Assembly: GCF_004366795.1 (NCBI RefSeq)
Contig: NZ_SORF01000010.1
Span: forward strand, 47,407-111,406
DNA: 64,000 nucleotides
DNA from: Alicyclobacillus sacchari
Lineage (GTDB): Bacteria; Bacillota; Bacilli; Alicyclobacillales; Alicyclobacillaceae
Reading direction: 5' to 3'
Part shown: positions 44,455 to 52,386 of the stretch, piece by piece
Layout: the number at the start of each line of letters is the position of its first letter
Numbering within the stretch: position 1 is the stretch's first letter
Translations under genes and position numbers: made by a program
Notes under the pieces: model-generated
The model's input: only the letters and a program-made list of their open reading frames with translations
What the model was told of the DNA's origin: nothing
The model's database searches: none

Positions 44455-44964
44455 ATGGGGTATCGGCTCGGCGTCTACACAGTCGGCTTTATCAGTGAAC
44501 AATCTCCGCTTCTGGTTAACCACCATCAATTCCTTCGGGAAGCACTTTTCGCAAAGGTTCAGGAGGAAGCAGGACTTTTGCACATAGCGTTCCCGAGTGG
44601 CTATCGTCCGCCAAAACCTGACGTCTCCGTTGAAAACGGTTTCTTAACGTATACGATGACCGTCTGGCGGGATTTGGAGTCTGTTTTTCATTTCACGTAC
44701 AAAACGCATCTCCATCGGCGCGCCATGCGCGAGCTGCCGGATGCGTACGAGAAAATGCCAAATGGGAGAGCAGTATATGACGTATTATGGTGGTTCGATG
44801 ATGCGGCTTTTCCTGTTGACGATCGCGCTCTCGTCGAGGAAGGAGCCCGCCGCATGAACTACATGATTCAAGAGGGGCCGTCGCCATATGCTTTCGATTT
44901 GAAACACCCGTATGACGAGCATGGCCTGCAAGCGGACTTTCGCAAGCTGCGCGATTACGCTTGA
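44455..44964 (+). CDS. DUF3291 domain protein
   Basis: The protein has 169 residues. It has the DUF3291 pattern GYRLGVYTVGFI, LTYTMTVWRDLESVFHFTYKTHLHRRAMRE and YDVLWWFDD, related to the ABM/monooxygenase fold. The function is unknown. The ATG at 44455 (7 bases after GGGAGGA) is preferred to 44449, which is too close. It overlaps the SGNH hydrolase gene end by 10 bp on the opposite strand. Confidence 0.8.
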   Translation: MGYRLGVYTVGFISEQSPLLVNHHQFLREALFAKVQEEAGLLHIAFPSGYRPPKPDVSVENGFLTYTMTVWRDLESVFHFTYKTHLHRRAMRELPDAYEKMPNGRAVYDVLWWFDDAAFPVDDRALVEEGARRMNYMIQEGPSPYAFDLKHPYDEHGLQADFRKLRDYA

Positions 44965-45701
44965 GGCGGGATCGGAGTTTGGCTGAGCCAGCGGTCCTGT
45001 TTCAGGTCAGCAGTCAACATGGCGGCTGCCAAGGCATGTCCAGCAATATTTGGATGCCAACCGTCAGCCGCATACATCTCCCATGTTTGGTGGTGAACGC
45101 GCAGGTAGTTTTTCATCTGAGAAAATAAGTCCACGACATGCACGTTCGGATTGTGCAATGCGGCTACAGCGCGGATTTCAGAAGCAAGAGCCGGACCTTC
45201 TTGATTCTTGAATTCGACGTACGAGGCACCGACCACCGGCGGTGTAATGAGGACGACCTGGGCGTTGTGAGCCAATGCATCGCGAACCTCTTCCACCACG
45301 TCCTGGTTCATCTTCGACATTGGATGATGATCAAATAAGTCGTTGAGCATCCCAAATGAGATGACGACTAGATTTGGCTTATCTTTTGTCAAAAGCTCGT
45401 TCATTCGCGTCACATAGTATGACGGACCTTTGCCTTCTGAGGATTCGTTGGTGAACACATACGTTGTCCGATTCCGTGACAAGGATCGGAATGTTCGTGC
45501 TAAGTACCCGCCTAATGAAGGTGTATCGTCCCAACCGTGGGCAATGGAGCCGCCAATCGCCATCACGCGCACCGTTTGCAGGGTTTGCGGCGCGGTCGTC
45601 AGTGATGCGCCTACCGGTGTGCGCGCGGTAGGCTCCGCGGTCGCGAGGATGGCGCAAGCGGCTACTGCAAAGGATGAGATTACTAGTTGAAGTTTGCGCA
45701 T
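44955..45701 (-). CDS. Secreted SGNH/GDSL-type hydrolase
   Basis: The 248-residue precursor has a signal peptide (LQLVISSFAVAACAILATA). The nucleophile block is VMAIGGSIAHGWDD, the oxyanion Asn is probably in SFGMLND, and the catalytic Asp/His are in DGWHPN. It should be an extracellular esterase or lipase or a polysaccharide deacetylase-type enzyme; the substrate is unknown. Start ATG 45701. Confidence 0.85.
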   Translation of the reverse strand: MRKLQLVISSFAVAACAILATAEPTARTPVGASLTTAPQTLQTVRVMAIGGSIAHGWDDTPSLGGYLARTFRSLSRNRTTYVFTNESSEGKGPSYYVTRMNELLTKDKPNLVVISFGMLNDLFDHHPMSKMNQDVVEEVRDALAHNAQVVLITPPVVGASYVEFKNQEGPALASEIRAVAALHNPNVHVVDLFSQMKNYLRVHHQTWEMYAADGWHPNIAGHALAAAMLTADLKQDRWLSQTPIPPQA

Positions 45702-45765
45702 GTCCTGTCAACTCCCATCTAATCCTAGCGGATCGGACGCTAGATTGCACGCGGATGGGAGATGA

Positions 45766-47160
45766 CTACCTAGTGGCCACACTGACGCGGGCTTTGCCAG
45801 CACGCTTCGATTGATACATGGCCTTGTCAGCTGCCTGAATCAGTTCACTTACGCTCACCCCGTCGTCAGGGGACACGGCAACGCCAATCGACGCGGTCAA
45901 AGGACGCCCTCCAGGGACGGACACGCCGGACGGTGAAGCAAAGGCCTGCAAAACGGCGTTGCCGAACGCTTGTCCCACCGTCGCACTGGCTCCAGGCACG
46001 AGAATGACAAACTCATCTCCACCAATGCGCCCCGCGATCGCACCAGTTGGGATGGTACGGCGGATGACGTCTGCTGTTTGCACCAACACAGCATCGCCTG
46101 CAGGGTGACCGTAGGAGTCATTGATTTCTTTGAAAGAATCGATATCGAGCATGACAAGGCTGCAAGGGATGCCGAGAGCGGTATGGCGGGTCAATTGCGC
46201 GTTTGCACATTCATAAAAGTAGTCGACGCGATGCAGGCCGGTGAGATCGTCTTTGGTCGCCTTTTCGTTTAACGTTTCAATCAATTGGCTTTTCTGCAGG
46301 GCCAAGCCGACCTGCGTTCCCAGTTCGATCACGGCTTGTAATGCATCCTGTGGTGGCTTATCCAGTGAATAGACGTTGTCGAGCAACAAGGCGGCCAGTC
46401 GCTGCCCGTGCGCGGTAATGGGCACCCAAACCGCCTCGAGGTTGGGAATTTCCATAGGTTCGTCGCCGAACAACGGCAGGGTTGGGGCTTCGCGCAATTC
46501 CACGGGTGCAGATCCTACCGCGGCGCAGATCGTCCGCTCGATCGACGTGCCGTCCGCATTCAATAAAAACAGCGTCGCGCGGTCAAACCCGAGCAGACTT
46601 ACTCCGGCCCGAACAAGATTGAACAAGATGGCTTCGGTATTGTCGGAAACTGTGATTAATCGCGATAAATCTGTTAAAGATTGCAAGAAGGATAGGCGTT
46701 CTTTCAGCGGACGGTAGGCGACATAGTGGCGAATGCCGAGCGAGATCGCCTGTTGGAACGCAACCAGGGCTGACCAGGTCAATTCCGGCAAGGCGGATTG
46801 CGCCGTGATGGTCACAAAGCCGAGCAACTTGTCGGATGTTGCCGGAATCCAGAGTTCATAGCGACCGTTGCGATGCCTGCGAACAATGTCCTTGTTATTG
46901 CCGAGGACCGATGCGACTTGGTCTTCTGACATGTAGTTGGATTCTAGGTACAGCTGTCCATTTTGAATATCGACGACGCTGCGGTACATGCTGTCAACGT
47001 CGCGGATGAAGCAGCTAACTTGCTGAATGAGCCCGGCATACGGAAATTCGGTCCACATGATCTGAAACGCCCGTCGTATCGTTTCGTCAGATGCATCTTC
47101 ATCCAAAAGGAGGGCAGAAATGCGATAGCCAATGGTTGCAAGGGTACGCTCCACACTCAT
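45766..47160 (-). CDS. GAF-GGDEF diguanylate cyclase
   Basis: The protein has 464 residues. The N-terminal region (about 1-150) is unassigned. A GAF-like sensor domain follows (about 160-300: LFNLVRAGVSLLGFDRATLFLLN). A GGDEF domain (about 305-464) has DDLTGLHRVDYF and the intact active site RIGGDEFVILVP. It makes cyclic di-GMP in the cytosol; no membrane segment is seen. The ATG at 47160 overlaps the stop codon of the upstream binding-protein-like gene (ATGA) and has GGGAGGTGGAGGG just before it, so both are made together. Confidence 0.9.
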   Translation of the reverse strand: MSVERTLATIGYRISALLLDEDASDETIRRAFQIMWTEFPYAGLIQQVSCFIRDVDSMYRSVVDIQNGQLYLESNYMSEDQVASVLGNNKDIVRRHRNGRYELWIPATSDKLLGFVTITAQSALPELTWSALVAFQQAISLGIRHYVAYRPLKERLSFLQSLTDLSRLITVSDNTEAILFNLVRAGVSLLGFDRATLFLLNADGTSIERTICAAVGSAPVELREAPTLPLFGDEPMEIPNLEAVWVPITAHGQRLAALLLDNVYSLDKPPQDALQAVIELGTQVGLALQKSQLIETLNEKATKDDLTGLHRVDYFYECANAQLTRHTALGIPCSLVMLDIDSFKEINDSYGHPAGDAVLVQTADVIRRTIPTGAIAGRIGGDEFVILVPGASATVGQAFGNAVLQAFASPSGVSVPGGRPLTASIGVAVSPDDGVSVSELIQAADKAMYQSKRAGKARVSVATR

Positions 47161-48398
47161 CCCTCCACCTCCCAGTACAGGCTGACAATTTCGTTGATTT
47201 CGCTGTCGATGCGGGCCGCGCGGGCAACCGTTTCGGCATTTCTCCCGAATTCGACCAAGTGCCACAGGACTTCACTAAGCCCAATGGCCAATCGACGTTC
47301 GAGGGAGCCCCACATCGGATGCATCGGATAACTGCGAGCCCGCTGCATGTTCTCATACAGTACTTGAATGTCCGGATTTACAAGATAAAGATCCCAAAAG
47401 TCGCACTCGACGGCTGGCAACGAGTAAATCCAGCTGGCCCACGCGGAGACCAGCCTTGGCGCTTGCAGGGCAGCAACCAGTTCCCAGGCAGCTGCTGGAT
47501 GTTTGGTTGCAGAAGAAACGCCGAGCATCGACCCGCCTCCGTATGGAATCGATCCCGCAGGACCGCGGGGCACCGGAATCACTTGCGTTGGAAATTGATG
47601 CACGGTCGGATCCGGACCGGATACAACGTTGCGAATGGCCTCAAACAAGCTTGTGACATGGAAGGCGGTATGACCGTACATGAAGAACGAAAGATTCCCC
47701 TCGTAGCTGCTCATTCGTGCGTCTTCGGTTGTCGATCCGCTGATGTGCATGAGGTCATAGAGATACTCCAAGGTGCTCAGCAACTTCGGTGACGTCATGA
47801 ACGCAACCGGTTGTTCATGCAATCTTGGGAATTCGAACCCGCCAGACCAGAACCAAGGAGACATGCGGTGCAATGTTACGCGTTCCGGTCGACATGGGAA
47901 ATGAATCGGCCGCGGAACATGTTGGTTTCCGTGCAGACGATTTTCCGTAATGTTGCGGCAAATTTGGGAAAACTGCTCCCAACTGATCGGGATCGTATGA
48001 TCAATGCCGAACTGCTCGACGATATCCTTTCGTGCCATGAAACAAGTGGTATCAGCCGTCCAGGGTACGCCATATTGATCCTCGCGGTAACGTGAGGCAG
48101 ACACCAAATAAGGCGCTGCCGGACGGGCGGACATCACACCGGGCGGAACACAGGACAGCATGTTTAATCGGGCAAACGTGGGCAACCAGGTCGTACCGAA
48201 TTCGAACACGTCAGGAGGCGTTCCCTGCTTGTATGCCCGAACTAACTCTGTGAGCGCATTGGCAAACGTCAATAGTCGCCAGTCAATCCGGATGGACGGA
48301 TGGGCAGACAGAAAGGGACGCAATTGTTCTTGCAAAAAAGTTACTGTATCAGAGCCGCGATAGGCATTGACAATCCACACTTCAAGGGTATCCGGCAA
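47157..48398 (-). CDS. ABC-type solute-binding-protein-like protein without signal peptide
   Basis: The protein has 413 residues with the family 1 extracellular sugar-binding fold: LEVWIVNAYRGSDTVTFLQEQLRPF at the start, GTPPDVFEFGTTWLP, YGVPWTADTTCFMARKDI and IPYGGGSMLGVSSATKHPAAAWELVAAL. Normal members carry a lipoprotein signal. Here the TTG start at 48398 (GGAGG 8 bases upstream) leads straight into the fold, with no signal peptide or lipobox Cys. No ABC permease is adjacent. The coupled diguanylate cyclase suggests a cytosolic sugar sensor. Confidence 0.85.
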   Translation of the reverse strand: MPDTLEVWIVNAYRGSDTVTFLQEQLRPFLSAHPSIRIDWRLLTFANALTELVRAYKQGTPPDVFEFGTTWLPTFARLNMLSCVPPGVMSARPAAPYLVSASRYREDQYGVPWTADTTCFMARKDIVEQFGIDHTIPISWEQFSQICRNITENRLHGNQHVPRPIHFPCRPERVTLHRMSPWFWSGGFEFPRLHEQPVAFMTSPKLLSTLEYLYDLMHISGSTTEDARMSSYEGNLSFFMYGHTAFHVTSLFEAIRNVVSGPDPTVHQFPTQVIPVPRGPAGSIPYGGGSMLGVSSATKHPAAAWELVAALQAPRLVSAWASWIYSLPAVECDFWDLYLVNPDIQVLYENMQRARSYPMHPMWGSLERRLAIGLSEVLWHLVEFGRNAETVARAARIDSEINEIVSLYWEVEG

Positions 48399-48587
48399 TA
48401 CTGCAACCTCCAGAAGTAAGCCTTTTCATACTGGGTATACTACTTCGACATATGACCAAGGAATTTCCTCTCACTCCTCAAATCTTCTTCGTTTGGTTAT
48501 TCGCGGCGAGCTTCGATGCGGCAACTTGTCTTGAAAACCACCAATGCAATCCTACTCGCTGGTGTATTAAACTAGCATCAGTGCCTT

Positions 48588-48602
48588 GGTAAGTGCTTTC
48601 TC
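48588..48602 (+). promoter_or_regulatory. Catabolite-response-like site before alpha-galactosidase
   Basis: GGTAAGTGCTTTCTC resembles the CcpA cre consensus (TGWAANCGNTNWCA) and shares GGTAAG-Y-GCTTTC with the site at 55287-55300. The divergent gap 48399-48664 holds no gene. Confidence 0.45.
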
Positions 48603-48664
48603 GGAGGGCGCATGTTGATATCGACCCACCAAGCGTAGAAACAGATGCAAGGAGAGGATCTGGC

Positions 48665-50851
48665 GTGACCATTCACTATGACGAACAACGCCGTATATTC
48701 CACGTTCAGGCGAAAGGCACAAGTTACGTGATGGCAGTGTCGCCGGATGGGACCTTGCTCCACTTGTACTGGGGCCAGGAGATTCAAGACGCAGGTGGAT
48801 TGCAGGATCTCTTGCAGGTTCATCACGGCTCGTTCGCAGGGCCTGTACAGTCCGCAGGCGGTGATGTCGGGGTCTTGCCTCACGAATTCCCCGCGTTTGG
48901 TACGGGCGATCATCGTTCACCTGCATATGTGGTCCAGCGCTTTGACGGCAGCATCGCCAGCCGTTTGACCTATGTACGCCACAGCATCTTCCCAGGAAAG
49001 CCGAAGTTGGCTGGGCTGCCGGCTACATACGTCGAGACCGACGATGAGGCGGAGACACTGGAAATTGAATTAACCGATGCCGTGCTTGCTTTGCGCGTGT
49101 TGTTGCGCTACACAGCCTTTGCACAGCACAGCGCGATCGCGCGGTCGGCGACCTTGGTCAACCACGGCGATATGCCGCTGCAGCTTCATCGGGCACTTAG
49201 CGCTTCTATTGACATGTCGGGGGCCGATTTTGAGTATCTCCAGCTCTCTGGGGCGTGGATTCGAGAGCGATTCATCGAACGCAGGCCGCTTGTACCGGGC
49301 GAACAATCGGTGTATAGCCGATCGGGCATGAGTGGGCACAAGCATAACCCGTTCATCGCCCTCGCAACTCCGAACGCCGACGAGGAACGGGGCGAGGTGT
49401 ACGGATTCAGCCTCGTCTACAGCGGTAATTTTCTCGCCAGGGCCGAGGTTGAACCGATGCGCCAAAGCTGCCGCGTGCAAATCGGCATCCATCCGGACGA
49501 GTTTTCCTGGTTGCTCGAACCCGGTGAGTCGTTTCATACACCCGAGGCGGTGCTGGTCTATTCTGGAGCCGGAATCGGCGAGATGTCCCGGACATACCAT
49601 CGTTTATACAGAACGCGCCTTGCTCGCGGTCGCTATCGCGATCAACCGCGGCCTGTGCTCGTAAATAATTGGGAAGCGACGTATTTCCACTTTGATACGG
49701 ATAAGCTGGTCGAAATCGCCAAGGCTGGCAGTGAACTTGGTGTAGAGCTATTTGTGCTCGACGACGGCTGGTTTGGCAAGCGCGACAGCGACAACTGCTC
49801 ACTCGGAGATTGGTACCCAGATCCGCGCAAGCTACCCGGGGGGCTAGCCGATGTGGCAAAGCGGATCGAGGCGTGCGGACTGCAGTTTGGTATCTGGATA
49901 GAGCCAGAAATGGTCTCTCCGGACAGTGATTTGTACCGTCAGCATCCGGATTGGTGTTTACACGTCGTTGATCGGCCGCGTTCCGAGCGTCGCAATCAAT
50001 TAACCCTCGACCTATCCCGCCGCGATGTCTGCGACTTCATTGTCGAAGCGGTATCGAACGTGCTTCATAGCGCTCCCATTCGCTATGTGAAGTGGGACAT
50101 GAACAGACCGATGACCGAGGTTGGGTCGGCCGCGTTGCCGGCGGAGCGCCAACGCGAAACGGCACATCGCTACATGTTGGGCTTGTACGATGTACTTGAA
50201 CGCATCACATCGGCGTTTCCCGACGTCTTGTTCGAAAGTTGCGCATCCGGTGGCGGGCGCTTTGATCCAGGCATGCTTCACTACATGCCGCAGACGTGGA
50301 CGAGCGACAACACCGATGGCGTTTCACGGCTGAAGATCCAGTATGGGACCAGCATTGTCTATCCGGCGAGCAGTATCGGTGCGCACGTCTCCGCCGTGCC
50401 AAATCATCAGATGCACCGGCTAACCCCGCTGTCGTTCCGCGGTCATGTGGCGATGTCGGGGAACTTTGGTTATGAGCTCGATCTGTCCAAGTTCACACCA
50501 GAAGAAAAGGAATTGGCTAAGCAGCAAATTGCAACATACAAGTCCATTCGCCAGTTGGTCCAGTTTGGCGATTTCCATCGTTTGCTTAGTCCATTCGAAG
50601 GCAACGAAACGGCGTGGATGTTTGTCTCCGCTCAGCGAGACGAGGCTTACGTGGCATATTTTCGGGTGTTTCCCGATCCGCTCCAGCCAGTCAGACGGCT
50701 GCGCCTTCGGGGGTTGCAAGAGTCGGCCCGCTATCGTCTCGAGGAGACTGGCGAGGTCTTTGCGGGCGATCTGCTCATGCGTGTGGGAATCGCCATGCCG
50801 CTGATGCACGGTGAGTATCAGAGTGTCGCGATGCGGTTGCGCAAAGTTTGA
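48665..50851 (+). CDS. Alpha-galactosidase, GH36
   Basis: The protein has 728 residues, typical of GH36. An N-terminal beta-sandwich (about 1-310) is followed by the TIM barrel (VLVNNWEATYFHF, LFVLDDGWFGKRDSDNCSLGDW). The nucleophile Asp is in YVKWDMNRP; the acid/base Asp is in TWTSDNTDG. A C-terminal beta domain ends the protein. It releases alpha-1,6-galactose from melibiose, raffinose or galactomannan side chains. No signal peptide, so it is cytosolic. GTG 48665 follows GCAAGGAGAGGA; a longer reading back to 48593 would include the cre-like region and is rejected. Confidence 0.93.
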   Translation: MTIHYDEQRRIFHVQAKGTSYVMAVSPDGTLLHLYWGQEIQDAGGLQDLLQVHHGSFAGPVQSAGGDVGVLPHEFPAFGTGDHRSPAYVVQRFDGSIASRLTYVRHSIFPGKPKLAGLPATYVETDDEAETLEIELTDAVLALRVLLRYTAFAQHSAIARSATLVNHGDMPLQLHRALSASIDMSGADFEYLQLSGAWIRERFIERRPLVPGEQSVYSRSGMSGHKHNPFIALATPNADEERGEVYGFSLVYSGNFLARAEVEPMRQSCRVQIGIHPDEFSWLLEPGESFHTPEAVLVYSGAGIGEMSRTYHRLYRTRLARGRYRDQPRPVLVNNWEATYFHFDTDKLVEIAKAGSELGVELFVLDDGWFGKRDSDNCSLGDWYPDPRKLPGGLADVAKRIEACGLQFGIWIEPEMVSPDSDLYRQHPDWCLHVVDRPRSERRNQLTLDLSRRDVCDFIVEAVSNVLHSAPIRYVKWDMNRPMTEVGSAALPAERQRETAHRYMLGLYDVLERITSAFPDVLFESCASGGGRFDPGMLHYMPQTWTSDNTDGVSRLKIQYGTSIVYPASSIGAHVSAVPNHQMHRLTPLSFRGHVAMSGNFGYELDLSKFTPEEKELAKQQIATYKSIRQLVQFGDFHRLLSPFEGNETAWMFVSAQRDEAYVAYFRVFPDPLQPVRRLRLRGLQESARYRLEETGEVFAGDLLMRVGIAMPLMHGEYQSVAMRLRKV

Positions 50852-50890
50852 TAAGGGATAGACAAGTCGTCATTGAAAGGTCGCCAAGCT

Positions 50891-50919
50891 CTGAAAGCAA
50901 TTTCTGAAAGCGGTATAAT
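50891..50919 (+). promoter_or_regulatory. Direct repeat and -10 box before the Gfo/Idh gene
   Basis: CTGAAAGC occurs at 50891-50898 and again at 50904-50911, immediately before TATAAT (50914-50919). The repeats overlap the expected -35 area and may be an activator or repressor site. Confidence 0.45.
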
Positions 50920-50940
50920 GAGTATGAGGACGGTGAGAGC

Positions 50941-52056
50941 ATGGCACAAATCAAAGTTGGTGTGATTGGTTGCGGTGTGATTAGTGAAATCTATTTAAAA
51001 AATTGCCAGATGTTTGGGATGGACGTCGTCGCGTGCGCCGATATTGATGTGGAACGCGCTCGGAGCCGAGCGGCTCAGTTCGGTATCGCGAGGGCATGCT
51101 CGGTTGAGGAACTGCTTGCTGATCCGGAGATCGAGATCGTCATCAATTTGACGATCCCGAATGCGCATGCCGACATTGCCCGTCAAGCTCTGCTCGCAGG
51201 CAAGCACGTGCATTCGGAAAAGCCATTGGCCCTGAATACGGAGGAAGGCAAGGCTCTGGTTGAACTGGCAAACAGCCGTGGTCTACGTATCGGCGCTGCC
51301 CCGGACACGTTTCTCGGGAGCCATCTGCAGACTGCACGCAAAGTGATTGACGATGGCTGGATCGGCCGACCCATTGCGGCGACGGCGTTTATGATGAGCC
51401 ATGGGCCGGAGCGCTGGCATCCGAATCCAGACTTCTTCTATCAGCCCGGGGGCGGGCCGATGTTTGATATGGGGCCGTATTATTTGACGGCGCTTGTACA
51501 CCTGTTGGGTCCTGTGCGCCAGTTGGCCGGCATCGCCCAAACGACATTTGCAGAGCGTGTGATCACTGGGGCAAATCGATTTGGTGAGCGTATTCCTGTA
51601 TCCACGCCAACGCATGTGACCGGTTTACTCCAGTTTGAACAAGGGGCAGTCGGTACGATCGTCACATCATTTGACGTATGGCACTCGGAACTGCCGAGAA
51701 TCGAGATTTATGGGACGGAAGGCACACTTGCGGTGCCGGACCCGAACTACTTTGGAGGCGTCTTGCGCGTTCGCCGACAAGGTGCCGAACAATGGACGGA
51801 GGTCGCACCTTTGTTCGGCTTTTCGGAAAATCGCCGCGGGTTAGCGGTGGCGGATATGGCGGATGCGATCAAGACCGGACGACCACACCGGGCGAATGGC
51901 GAACTTGCTTTGCACGTTTTGGAAATGATGGAGGGCATCCATGTATCATCCGCGAGCGGGCGTCATTACGAGATGACGACTCGGTGTGAACGTCCATTGC
52001 CATGGCCAGTCGGATTCGACGAGGAGGGCGTACGGCTCTCGTTCTTTCATCGTTGA
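50941..52056 (+). CDS. Gfo/Idh/MocA-family oxidoreductase
   Basis: This 371-residue protein has an N-terminal Rossmann domain (VGVIGCGVISEIYLKNCQ). The family motif is HVHSEKPLALNTEEGKALV (EKP, catalytic Lys). FYQPGGGPMFDMGPYYLTAL lies in the C-terminal domain. It oxidises or epimerises sugars or polyols with NAD(P). Between alpha-galactosidase and a sugar kinase it probably takes part in the same carbohydrate pathway. Start ATG 50941. Confidence 0.9.
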   Translation: MAQIKVGVIGCGVISEIYLKNCQMFGMDVVACADIDVERARSRAAQFGIARACSVEELLADPEIEIVINLTIPNAHADIARQALLAGKHVHSEKPLALNTEEGKALVELANSRGLRIGAAPDTFLGSHLQTARKVIDDGWIGRPIAATAFMMSHGPERWHPNPDFFYQPGGGPMFDMGPYYLTALVHLLGPVRQLAGIAQTTFAERVITGANRFGERIPVSTPTHVTGLLQFEQGAVGTIVTSFDVWHSELPRIEIYGTEGTLAVPDPNYFGGVLRVRRQGAEQWTEVAPLFGFSENRRGLAVADMADAIKTGRPHRANGELALHVLEMMEGIHVSSASGRHYEMTTRCERPLPWPVGFDEEGVRLSFFHR

Positions 52057-52071
52057 TAGCTTTTTGCGTAA

Positions 52072-52107
52072 GGTGTCCGAAAAGGGGAACAGCCCCTTTT
52101 CGGGCAC
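52072..52107. terminator. Bidirectional terminator hairpin
   Basis: GGTGTCCGAAAAGGGG pairs with CCCCTTTTCGGGCACC around AACAG. It lies between the convergent Gfo/Idh gene and the 60-residue gene. Confidence 0.6.
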
Positions 52108-52112
52108 CGGCC

Positions 52113-52295
52113 TCAAGATTCGCTCGGATCGTATTCGTCGTATTCCAGTTTGACGACGCGTGTGGCCTCGCCATTCGCGATTTCTGACCGGGTTGCGTCG
52201 CGGTTCAAGCCTTCCACACCATCGAGCCCCGGTGCCAGTTTCGCTTCGTCCCCTTGCTTTGCACCCACTTGTGACTTGCGATCTTCGTCTGCCAT
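52113..52295 (-). CDS. 60-residue acidic hypothetical protein
   Basis: It begins MADEDRKSQVGAKQGDEAKL and is hydrophilic and acidic, without hydrophobic segments. A perfect AGGAGGTGG lies before the ATG at 52295, which is why the gene is kept. It is divergent from the sugar kinase gene. No family is recognised. Confidence 0.6.
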   Translation of the reverse strand: MADEDRKSQVGAKQGDEAKLAPGLDGVEGLNRDATRSEIANGEATRVVKLEYDEYDPSES

Positions 52296-52386
52296 CTATC
52301 CACCTCCTGTTCGGCGTGGTACGCTCAACATCGTTAACGTGGTGCAACTTCGGCCGTGTTATCCCACTTGGAAGGAAGCATGTTGG

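Noticed and set aside
13..44830. Spacer 1 (13-42) shares 13 bases (GCGGCTTTTCCTG) with 44803-44815, suggesting self-targeting
   Set aside because: The rest of the spacer does not align without gaps, and a 13-base match between 43 spacers and 128 kb of strand is expected about once by chance.
48593..48664. Longer alpha-galactosidase start at 48593
   Set aside because: There is no ribosome binding site there, the extra 24 residues are not GH36-like, and the region holds a cre-like site. GTG 48665 has GCAAGGAGAGGA upstream.
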